The position numbers and the translations under genes were made by a program. A stretch of DNA of 64,000 nt from Chimonanthus salicifolius (lineage: Eukaryota > Streptophyta > Magnoliopsida > Laurales > Calycanthaceae), in assembly GCA_013350335.1 (NCBI GenBank), contig CM023538.1, positions 59,137,080 through 59,201,079 on the forward strand, written 5' to 3'. Position 1 is the stretch's first letter, and each line of letters starts with the position of its first letter. This document shows, in pieces, positions 54,479 to 64,000 of the stretch. The notes under the pieces were generated by a model, which had not been told where the DNA came from, did not search any database, and saw nothing but the letters and a program-made list of their open reading frames with translations.

Positions 54479-57400
54479 ATGGCTGCTGCTCCAACTCTCT
54501 CCTCTCTCTTCACAAACTGCTTGCTTTCTTCTCTGTGGGCACCCAATCCCCGGAGTCTGGTGGTGCCCATCTCTCTTGTCCGCACGTTAGCCACTGCACA
54601 TCATCCACTCAGGAAGCACCAGAGGCATTCCAACACACCGTCTCTCTGTCGCTCATCCAAGTTATACACTTCTGCTTCTACACTCCCCAATTTGTCTTCC
54701 AACAGGTACTCTTTTTTTTTTTTTTCCCTTCTTATTTTGAGTCCATTTCATGTTTTTTTATATGGGTTTTGTGCGAAACAGAGAGATGTTTTGATATATT
54801 TGCTCATGTTTTGGGGATTTTTCAGCTTGCTTGGATGTTTCTATACCTGGGACTATGGGTTTTCTATAAAATAGAGAGTAGTTTTGATACATTTTATCTT
54901 GTTCTTAAAATGTTTCAGCATTTTGGATGCTTCTATATCCGGTTCTGTGTAAAGTGGATAGTTTGAAATGGAGGTTTTGATAAATCTGCTCATGTTTTTA
55001 TAATGTTTCAGCTTTGGGGATGCTTCCATACCTAGGTTCTGTATAAATGCAGAGAGAGAGAGAGAGAGTCCTGTGAATTGGTATATAAACAGACTAAACA
55101 CCCTTCAAGAAGCTACATTAATACAACTGTGTTAATACACCCTTCAAGTCTATTGTTACACTAGTGAGTATTTGCCAACTGTGTTGAAAATTGATCTCCC
55201 TTCCCCTCTGGGTTTTGTCATAGAGTTGAAAATTGTTCTCCTCCCACCCCCCTACACACACTCGTAGACACTTCAGCTATATTGCCAAAGTGTGTCAAGT
55301 ACCCATGTTAAAGACATCTTTACATCAAATGCTTAACAAATTCTTCATAGATTCTTGCATTACTTTTTAGCAAGACTTTTCAGTATGACAAGTAATACTA
55401 CACCGTTTTCATCTTCTAAAACTTGGCTAAAATATTGAAAATGTTTATTAGTTAATTCTTTATAGTTAACTTTATATATTTTAGTGTTTTTTGACATCTT
55501 ATTTTTATTTAAAAAGAAATGTACATTTAGATTTCCTCAAAAATATGTTGAATCCATTCCAGAAATCCTATATTTTTTGATTGGTTGTGTTCCAAAAGAT
55601 ACCCATGCCGTGCAACATAGCTTTAGATGAGTTGAGAAGGATCCAGCAGTAAGATTTTATTCAAATCTTCCTCATTTTAGCTCTCTCTTTTTTTTTTTCC
55701 TTTTGTCCTTTTTCCTTCTTCCTTCTTTTTTTTTAGGGAGGGGGGGTGGGGTGTGGGGTTGGATTTTGTGTTCTAGACAGCTTGGTAATTTTTTGATCAA
55801 TTTGTCTTTTATTTTGTGTTTTTTGAAGATTGCTCAGCTTGATCTGGGGTGGATTTTGATGTTTTTTTCTTCCATATCATCTTTGTAATATAGGGATTTT
55901 TTCCCTTTTTGAACATTCGTTGTTATTATCGAATCTTTGATATTTTGGTCCTTTATTATTGGATGGTCTTTCTGATTGGGTTCCAATGCGCCCATAGCCA
56001 TGCAACCTAACTTTAGAGGAGTTGACTAGGATCCACCAGTGAAATTTTATTCAGATCTTCCTGATTTCAGCTTGTTTTGGGGGTGATTGGATTTTATGTG
56101 CTAGATAGATAGTATGGTGACCTTTTGATCAATTGGTCTTGGGAACTTTTTTTGGAAAGATAACTATTTTATTCATAAGAAAAAAAGAACTTTACAAAAG
56201 ACTGCCATAGAAACAAGGAAAACAAAACCCGCCACCCCCACCCAACATAAATACATGACTAATACAAAAACTCTCTTTACAACTTCCGAAATCATTACCA
56301 GACCCTGTTTAACCAAGCCATCAGAATGATTTTTCAGTTTGAAGATTGTTAAGCTTGTTGGGTGGATTTTGATGTTTTTTGTTTCCATACCATTTTCTTT
56401 TTTGAAAGATCCATAGCATGATTTTTGTTATATGATAATTTTTTTTTAACACTTGCTGTTATTTTGGAATTTTCATATTTTGGTCCTTTATTGTTAGGAT
56501 GATCTTTGGTTTATTCCTTCTGATTTGGTTCTAATACGCATACCCATGGCCATGCAACATAACTTTAGAGGAGTTGGCAAGGATCTGCAAGTTTGATTTT
56601 ATTCAAATCTTCCTGATTTCTGCTTGTTTTGGTGGTGGTTGGATTTTATGCTCTAGACAGTTTGGTAATCTTATGATCAATTGGTCTTGGGAATTTTTTT
56701 TTGGATGCTGTTTCTATTTGAAGATTGCTAATTTTTTATTTTTTTTGTGTGGTGGATTTTGATGTTCTGTTTCCAATTTCCATATCATGATTTTTGTAAT
56801 ACGGGTAGTTTTTTCTTTTTTCTTTTTTCAACATTTGCTGTCGTTTTGGGATCTTTGATATTTTGGTCCTTTATTGTTGGATATCATTGGTTTATTCCTT
56901 CCGAGCTTTATTGTTTCTTTGCTTTGAGATAATTTTTTTCTTAAGCTTCACTTTTAATATGTTAATTTTTTTCTTAAGCCTCACTTTTAATATGTTAAGT
57001 TTTTTCTTAAGCCTCACTTTTAATATGTTAATTTTTTTCTTAAGCTTCACTTTTAATATGTGTTTTATGTATCAGCAGATGCTCTAGTGCTTTTTTCCTA
57101 TTTCTCTTAGATAGGTTTCTTTTTTCTGAGTTCAAAGTATTTTATGATTTCAAATGGGGATCACATGGAGGGTGGAAGTTGTTTTAGTTCACTGATCAGT
57201 GACTTCCTTTTTCTTTTTCTATTGTTCAGGAATTTTGCTACTTTGATTTTGGAAAATAGTTTCCATGACACCATTAAAAGAGTTTGCATGATTTTCATTC
57301 AATGTACACGCCCTGATTTATTATGTTGTTTTCCCTACAGGAAGTGTTAAGCATCATCTGTACTATAAAGTGTTATGTATCACCCATGTCTCTGCTATCC

Positions 57401-60400
57401 ATTATTCTGAAGCCATGTAGCAAGAACTGTAACGACCCGTCCCGCTAGCACAATATTGTCCGCTTTGGGCCTACACACGGACCCGCACGGCTTTGCTTTG
57501 GCGAGCCAACCCACTGTTGCTCCCAAAAGGCCTTGTGCTAGAAGGAGGAAAGCCACTACTTATATACCAAGGAACTTCCAATGCCACTAGCAATGTGGGA
57601 CTTTTTGGGGCAGGGTATTACAATCTACCCCCCTTAAAGCCAGAGCCGTCCCCGGCTCTGCACACACAACAACCAAGCCCACACCCTCAGGCAGAGAGTT
57701 GAACCAGCTCTGATACCATTTGTAACGACCCGTCCCGCTAGCACAATATTGTCCGCTTTGGGCCTACACACGGACCCGCACGGCTTTGCTTTGGCGAGCC
57801 AACCCACTGTTGCTCCCAAAAGGCCTTGTGCTAGAAGGAGGAAAGCCACTACTTATATACCAAGGAACTTCCAATGCCACTAGCAATGTGGGACTTTTTG
57901 GGGCAGGGTATTACAAGAACACCTAATTTTCTAAAATTCTATGTGCTTGGAACCTACAACATGCAGACCATTTGACATATGCCGATATATCTATTATCTG
58001 ATGGACTAATTTTATCATTTGTTCTTGCAGTTTAGCTTTGTTCAGGTACCACTGGAATTTTCTTTTATTCTTGTATTTTAGCCATATTTATGTACCACTG
58101 GATATTAGTCACTTGGTATATGCTTTATATAATGGGTATAATTTACAATCTCATACACCTGGCTATACTCTAGTTGATTAGTTATCATTTATTTATGAAA
58201 TAATATTTTAAATTGCTTTTGAAGTCGCTATATATTTATATGGATGTGTTTGCACGTAGGGTTTTCTGGGGGCCCATGTTCTCTACTGTTGTATGTGTTA
58301 CTCTCAAAATGTTTTTGGTGAAAATATGTTATTCTGTTAGTTAGCATGTGTCCACTAATTCCAGCATTTGATTTATTTGCAGCTATCCTGAATACACTCG
58401 TTTGCTCCCATGTCCATTAGAAAATGGGCCACCAAGAGTTGAACACCTAGTAGTCACAGAAGGAGGGATTGTTCTTGAATATATTTGTAAAACTTTGAAT
58501 CTTCCCCCAATGTGAGTATAGATCATTCTGTGTTTTCGAGGGATTTATGATGATTGGTTAAGACAAATAAACCATGTTTGCGCACCTTTCAGTAACCTAA
58601 GCCATTAATGTCATGGCCTACATTGTTGGATAGCAATGTTGATGACAAAAAATTACCAATTCAATAAAAGTTTTAAAATTTCATGTGAATCATGTGCAAA
58701 TAAGAAATCCCACATAGGCAAAAATTGTAAAAAGTCCGGAGCCACGTCACAGTCCCAGAATACTATACCTTAGAATTATCCGTGAGGGTCCATGGAATTC
58801 TAGACGTCCACTAACTTAGGAAATCAGCTCAATAATCAACTCAAATTCCCCTTACCTCTTGAAGGATTTTTTTTTTGTTCTAAAGAAAAATGGAAGGTTC
58901 AAGGCACAAATAAGTTTAGAGAATAAAATTCAGCATGAATAATTAATGTGAGCATGAATAATTAATGTGCCAAGAGTTTCCAATCTGAAAATTTCCAGCA
59001 ACTAGTAATTTGTTTTTATACAACAAGTAGGCCAACAGGAAAGCAATGAATTTGATTGTCGAAGGTTGGGGTTGAAACCTTTCTAAAAGATGGGATTTGG
59101 GTTAGTGACGGGCTTTTGAACGGGGTTTTAAACTAGTTTCACATGCAAACAACAACTACAAGGAAGGTCAAGAGAAATACCTTTGGAGAAAAACAGAAGT
59201 AGGATGGGAATCAATTCCTGGTTCATACCATAAAATAGGATGTGAATCACTCCCTGGCTTCACACCATTACTCCCTTCACAGAAGGTTTCATTCCAACAT
59301 GCTTGTGGAAGAAAAAACATTTTATTCATTCATCCATCAATTCCTTTCTTCTTTGATTACAATCCTATTTATAAAACATGGTAACTACCTGCAACTTTGT
59401 ACATGTAACTACCCACAACTTTCTACATGAAACTACCCACACTGCAATTAACTACCCACAACTTTGTGACTACCCAAGTGGTCAACATTCTCTGCACAGG
59501 AACCTCGGGCCCCACGAACCCCCAGTCTGATGTCGGTCTTCAATCTGCTATGCCATCAACCCACAGTGAGATGTGGGCCTTCTTCTTCTTCCTCCGCCTT
59601 TGATAGACTTTGTAGGTTGGGATGTCCGCATCAAATGCCCTCCCCATTGGTTAACTATGAGGTTGGCAGCTTGGTCATAGAATCAAACATTTGTCCATAT
59701 ATTTGAAAAAAAATTGGGCAATTGTGTGAAAAGTAATATTGATTTTATCTTCCATAATCAAGTGTAAATGTTTTATACTACAAGTGATACAAACTGCTTA
59801 ACAAGAGTACCAAATGGTATACCATTTCCCTCACAAAAGACCAAAAAAAGTAGTACTAAATACTATGCCATACTTGTATGTATCCTTTAAAACCAAAGCT
59901 GAAGCCTTCAGCAAGATTCTTCAGTTTGTTTATCCTCTGGAAGCAAAAACAGGATTGAGTGATCGATGAAATCTTTTATTCATGAAGGTTTGTTGCAGAT
60001 CTTATTCATTTTGGTGCTGTGTATTATGCATTGGTGTGCCCAGAACCTCCTCCAACAGCTACTCCTGAGCAAATGCGCGTGTTTAAAGAGGTGACAGCCC
60101 CATCACTACTGAAAAAGAGAGCATCAATTAAAGGGAAGACTGTGAGGGAAGCACAAAAGACCTTCAGGATAACCCATGTTAATGAGTTTGTTGAAGCAGG
60201 TACATACTTGCGTGTTCATGTCCATCCGAAACGCTTCCCAAGGTAATTCAATCAATTAGGATTTCTTCATTAAACATGTGAAAACTACTTCACACTGCAT
60301 TCCCTCCTCTCAGTGAATTGCTATCTAATTGTTTCAATCAGGTGTTATGAAATTGACTGGAAATCCAGGATTATAGCTGTGACTGAATCCTATGTGGTTC

Positions 60401-63160
60401 TTGACAAGCCTGCTGGTACATCAGTAAGTAAATTAATTTTGTTCTTAGGTCGATAAAGAAACTGATAGATTGTTGAGTTTACTGCTTTTACACTTTTTGA
60501 GGTGCTATTTTGGCTTTAATGCATTTAATTTTGTGCTATAACCTTCAAATGCCTTCCATCTACAAATTTGTGCTTTAAACGAGATAAAAAGTCGTGTTTG
60601 CTCAAATAGCATACTTGTTATGTCTCCATACTCTCTGATTTCTGTATCCATTTTCTAACTTGAGTTCATACTAAAGAAAATAATATTCACCATGGTTGTT
60701 AAAATTTTACGATACACGATTTGTATCTTACGATTCATATGATACATTAAGAGGAACGATTCGTCTATCAACAAATCTTACGATTCGTATAAATAATAGA
60801 ATTATGGGGTTATTAGGAGTGTGAAAGTATGAAACATTTCGTTTTAATGGTTTTTAAGGCTTGAGTTGATGAGAATTTAAGATCTTTCGATTTTTTGAGG
60901 GTTTTTTAGTTATTGACTTTTCACCGAATATAGTTGGATTATATACTGATCTTATACTTTTGGGAGTTGGAGCATTGAAATTTGAGCTCCAATGCACTAA
61001 TTATATAGAATTCACTTAATATTGAAAAAAAGTTGGAGAATTGCTCATGTTATTACATTTTAGACATATTTTACGTTATTTCATATATTAAATATTTTTG
61101 AGGGGAAACACTTGTGAATCTTACGATTCTACGATTTACGATACACGATTTGCGCTTCAAGATGTATTAACGATTTACTATACGATTTGATTTTCACAAT
61201 ATTGATATTCACATCATCAGGGTTTTGATGTAGGCCCAAGGTCTAAGAGTGTGTCTACGTTGTTTGAGGCAATGTTTTAAAAAACTGAATTGTTAATTAA
61301 ACCGTTTTATACAATGCTTTGGTTGAATTAGAATCAATCGCTGGGTCAAATTGCTTTATTGTTTTGAACACAATTCCTGATATGTTTCTCGAAGTCTAAG
61401 AGGCACCCCACCCCAGATTGATTTCTAAGCCTCCAAAACTCTAGTTCAATTTTGCATGCATCACCCATCTTCATTTGATCTATTTTCATTGATGAGATTC
61501 TCTTCCCAACCCTCTGTCCACAACATATGCACTTTCTAAGTGATGCATGTGAAATTTATGTCATTGTTTTTTGTCATCGTCATCATCATTGGAGCTTTTG
61601 TCCCTTATATTTGAGGTTGGCTTTTCAAGTGGATTTAACAAGAGTTTCATGGACCTGCTTTGCCTCCTAACACCCTCATCAGTCCTTTATCCTGGACACC
61701 ACCAGGCACGGGATGATATCAACATGTGGCAGTGTTTACTTTATGCCTTTATCCTGAATTTACATCTTTAATGGGCACGATTCCAAATCTCCACCCGACT
61801 GGTTTACATATCTCTAACCACTTGACCAAATGATATTTTTTGTTGTCATCTGTTTTTTTGCCTGGTCTTCCACATACAATCCTCTTTAGACGAGCATTTC
61901 CAATGAGAAATCAGTTGCCTAAGAAATTGGAATTGTGGATGAAGGCTTTTAGGGATGAATTATATAAAAATAATAAAAAGAGAACAGAATGTGGTGTATA
62001 ATTTTACTTTCATGGAGAATATGGAAGAGGAGCTGATTAAAATTGGAAATGAATTGGTATGGCATTATGATAAATTTAGATGACTGGTGCAATTGTCAAA
62101 CCAAAGAGTGAATCATTTTCAGATATGACTCTAACCAGCAGGATGGACGTGGGGTGGGCAAGCGAGCAAGTGCTATGTGATAAAAGAGTGTTGTGTCAAT
62201 TAAGGGATGATTCTTAAATGGCTACCAAAACCTACAATGCCTTATGGAGGTGAGTGTTGAGCAAATGCTTTATGGAGTTGAGTGTTGAGCAATGAAGAAT
62301 AGAAGTAAAACAAGGATGGTAACAAATATGTGTATTCTAGGATGGATGAGTGGAATAATGTTTAAAAAGAGAATTCGAAACAATCACATCAGTGAGACCT
62401 TGACTATAGTCCTAATAGATGAATAAAAACAAGAGAAGGTCATTTATGGTGGTTTTGGTATGTATGTAGAAAACCGGAAACAACCCCTATACCAAAACTT
62501 TGGTTGAAGGGAGCTAGGAGGGGAGAGAGGCCATTAAAAACTTTGAAGGGATTGAGAAGGATGTGTATTTTGGGGTAGTAGAGGATATGATTTTTGATAG
62601 GGTAGAATAGAAGAGCAGGTCTCAAAAAGCTGATACTAGATATAGATAGTTTAGTAATGATGATGATGATGAGGCTAGCATTGTGAACAACTGTAAACAA
62701 TCAATTATAAACCCTACATATTGAGATCTGAATATTTGTTTTGCAAATGATAGGAAATATTAGTTCACCATTACATATGCAGTTAGGTCAATGATAGCAT
62801 TATTGATAGGAAGATTTATATTCATACTGTTAAACAAAGTGAATGCCACATCTGTGGACCACAATGCATGTAATAATTTGATGCATTGTAAGTGTTCTTA
62901 CAGGTGGGTGGAACAACTGATAACATTGAAGAAAGCTGTGCAACTTTTGCCACTCGAGCTTTGGGATTTCCAACTCCTCTGAAGACTACCCATCAGATTG
63001 ATAACTGCACAGAAGGGTGGTATGTATGTCGCACATTGCACATTGTTAATTTTTTTTGGGTGAGAAACTGCCTATTACTCACAGCTTTGAATAATTTGCC
63101 CACAGTGTTGTATTAGCTAGAACGAAGGATTACTGCTCCATTTTCCATGGAAAGATAAGG
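54479..63160 (+). CDS. RNA pseudouridine synthase, RluA family (plant RNA pseudouridine synthase 6-like), 5' part; continues past the window
   Basis: Exons read as 54479-54705, 58383-58511, 59988-60242, 60342-60423, 62904-63019 and 63106-63160. All introns are GT/AG and the frame holds for 288 codons; the exon after 63160 was not found before the window ends. I chose the Met of MAAAPTLSSLF because it begins a Ser/Thr-rich, acid-poor N terminus that looks like an organellar transit peptide; an in-frame Met lies further upstream at 54365. Recognisable blocks are SYPEYTRLLPCP, RVEHLVVTEGGIVLEYI, VREAQKTFRITHVNEFVEAGTYLRVHVHP, DKPAGTSVGGTTDNIEESC and the catalytic-loop equivalent THQIDNCTEGCVVLARTK, with the likely catalytic Asp at residue 264. 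The family isomerises uridine to pseudouridine in RNA. The wording matches the Arabidopsis At4g21770 type (annotated as chloroplastic), from memory. The missing part should hold the second half of the catalytic domain. Confidence 0.92.
54788..55055 (+). repeat. Three-copy tandem repeat, about 90-bp unit, in PUS intron 1
   Basis: Each unit runs TTTTGATANATTTGCTCATG, ATGTTTCAGCTTGGATGC, CTATACCTGGTTCTGTATAA. Anchors at about 54788, 54885 and 54974. A (GA)n run closes the third unit (55049-55068). Confidence 0.7.
55595..56900 (+). repeat. Three degenerate tandem copies (about 400-550 bp) in PUS intron 1
   Basis: The unit holds CATGCAACATAACTTTAGAG, AGTTGGCAAGGATC, ATTCAAATCTTCCTGATTTC, TGATCAATTGGTCTTGGGAA, GGTGGATTTTGATGTT and TATTTTGGTCCTTTATTGTT. 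Copies begin near 55603, 55995 and 56545. The second is longer because of the LINE-like insertion at 56149-56330. Confidence 0.75.
56149..56330 (-). mobile_element. 3' end of a LINE-like retroelement inserted in the repeat array
   Basis: On the minus strand it ends TGTAAAGTTC-TTTTTTTCTTATGAATAAAATAG, with an AATAAA signal close to the end, and is present in only one of the three repeat units. A 5'-truncated non-LTR insertion is the simplest reading; the body is too short to assign a family. Confidence 0.45.
56930..57062 (+). repeat. Four-copy tandem repeat, about 34-bp unit
   Basis: TTTTTTCTTAAGCYTCACTT followed by TTAATATGTTAA, four times with one or two changes. Likely a minisatellite with variable copy number. 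Confidence 0.9.
57428..57915 (-). mobile_element. TRIM retroelement with apparently identical LTRs in PUS intron 1
   Basis: LTRs at 57428-57622 and 57721-57915 are both 195 bp, begin TGTAAC and end TTACA, and show no difference by eye. The TSD is AGAAC (57423-57427, 57916-57920). On the minus strand the primer-binding site TGGTATCAGAGCTGG follows the first LTR (initiator Met-tRNA type) and a polypurine tract TTTAAGGGGGGTAGA precedes the second. The internal part is only 98 bp with no protein, so it must move with enzymes from another element. Identical LTRs mean a recent insertion. Confidence 0.9.
59242..59640 (-). mobile_element. Possible LTR fragment of a retrotransposon in PUS intron 2
   Basis: On the minus strand the region has a TATAAATAGGATTGTAATC box followed by a leader and AATAAAATG, an order typical of an LTR. 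Upstream, GTGGGTAGTTNCATGTANAA-type units recur four or five times (59383-59470). No second LTR or TSD was found. The rest of intron 2 (58512-59241, 59641-59987) holds nothing recognised. Confidence 0.35.
60691..61204. mobile_element. hAT-type element in PUS intron 4, CGATTCG family
   Basis: Starts CATGGTTGTTAAAA and ends TTTTCACAATATTG, with perfect TSD ATATTCAC (60683-60690, 61205-61212). Both ends carry ACGATTCG/ACGATACACGATTTG words, as in the GLR intron 2 copy (28616-29383). 514 bp, no coding capacity. Confidence 0.82.
62310..62600 (+). pseudogene. Relic of a LINE-type reverse transcriptase C-terminus in PUS intron 4
   Basis: Frames broken by stops spell pieces such as MCILGWMSG, RIRNNHISE, EGHLWWFWYVCRKPETTPI and GARRGERPLKTLKGLRRM. 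These follow the order of the MLRWMxGxTRxDRIRN...RLRWFGHVxRRP...RGRGRPKKTW tail of plant non-LTR retroelements. Heavily decayed. The surrounding 61213-62309 is unassigned. Confidence 0.6.
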
Positions 63161-64000
63161 GTAAGTTGTTGTCTTTGTTGTTATATTACACTTTAAATGC
63201 ACTTGAAATAGGCAGTGTTCATGCTGAACAACCATTTTAAATTATGAAGACCTTGCGCCATGGCAAATAGTCCAACATCATTCATCATGCATCTATGCCT
63301 GTCTGGACTGAAATGATCATGTTCCTTTTCTTTTCTTTTCTTCTCTCTCCATACCTCGGTGCAGGGCACTTTTTTAAAATGTTGCCACATGTCATGTTTC
63401 GGGTCCCATTAACTATATCATTTTGATCTGATTCATCATATCTATCTAAATATAAAAATATTTTATTTTTTTATATAAAGCCACAAATATGAATTGCTGA
63501 CTCTGGAATCAGAATTTTTAACTTAAAACAGACCTTGAAATCTGTGTCGTGATTCAGCCATCTATTTTTTGCAATTTTATATCAGAAAAATAAAATTAAT
63601 TTTGAAATAATTTTTATATTTGAATAAATTTGATAAATATAATTTAAATTTATGGTTTGTAGGACCTACTAAAAAGATGTGTGTCATCAAATTAAAAGAA
63701 GTACAGCCAGGGCAGAAATGAATCCTCTCTCTGTGTATCTGTTTGAGAGAGAAATGATAAAACCACATTGATGTGTAACCAACTAAACTACACCATGTTC
63801 CCAGGTGCTCATGATCAAGGTCCATTCCTATTATGAGTGAAACATGATATGAAACAAGTCTATCAGATGGTACTGTTCATACAATTTATTATAATGAAGG
63901 GCTGTTAAAGGAAAATGGTTTTGTCATCGAACATGTACAGGCAGATCAGATTTTTGGCCAAACTTATTCCAAAATGGGACCCGTGATTTGAATGTATCAG
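63161..64000 (+). other. Start of PUS intron 6, to the window edge
   Basis: GTAAGT at 63161 opens an intron of at least 840 bp. I looked for the next exon (expected to encode a stretch like NKEVKKLYRAL) and did not find it. No repeat assigned. Confidence 0.7.

Noticed and set aside
57634..57849. Open frames over the TRIM LTRs
   Set aside because: LTR sequence read by chance; TRIM elements encode no protein.

Overview
The window is nuclear DNA of a flowering plant. It is AT-rich by eye, with long introns full of small transposons and three multi-exon genes whose proteins belong to plant families. The species cannot be named from the sequence. All three protein genes lie on the + strand, and I joined their exons by hand using GT/AG junctions, reading frame and family conservation.

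Region by region. Positions 1-25,000 hold no protein gene that I can recognise. At 2.0-3.8 kb a TATA box plus two telo-boxes precede a set of box C/D snoRNAs. Two of them carry 13-nt antisense matches to conserved 18S rRNA, which makes this a likely non-coding snoRNA cluster. The rest of this part is a graveyard of SINEs, hAT-, Mutator- and Tourist-type non-autonomous elements. At 25,041-34,324 is a six-exon clade-3 glutamate receptor-like channel (GLR3 type, 956 aa). At 43,308-48,689 is a six-exon Spg1/Tem1-type small GTPase (270 aa). At 54,479-63,160 are the first six exons (288 codons) of a RluA-family RNA pseudouridine synthase, which runs off the right edge. These genes do not form a pathway; they are ordinary independent plant genes.

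The most striking non-genic signal is the transposon load. I can define by terminal repeats and target-site duplications (TSDs): at least eight hAT-type elements, several of them filled with arrays of one short, CG-containing, self-complementary word (GGCCGATAT, ACGATTCG or CCGTTAA type); a Mutator-like element built from two successive hairpins, with a relative 35 kb away; two Tourist-like MITEs; a 493-bp TRIM retroelement whose two LTRs look identical; and two tRNA-derived SINE families with about 25 copies between them. Several insertions are nested, which gives a readable order of events. Several sit in introns of the three genes, always with splice sites intact.

Limits: all coordinates were counted by hand. 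Transcription starts, poly(A) sites and UTR introns are not determined. Matches to rRNA and to protein families are from memory and need an alignment to confirm.
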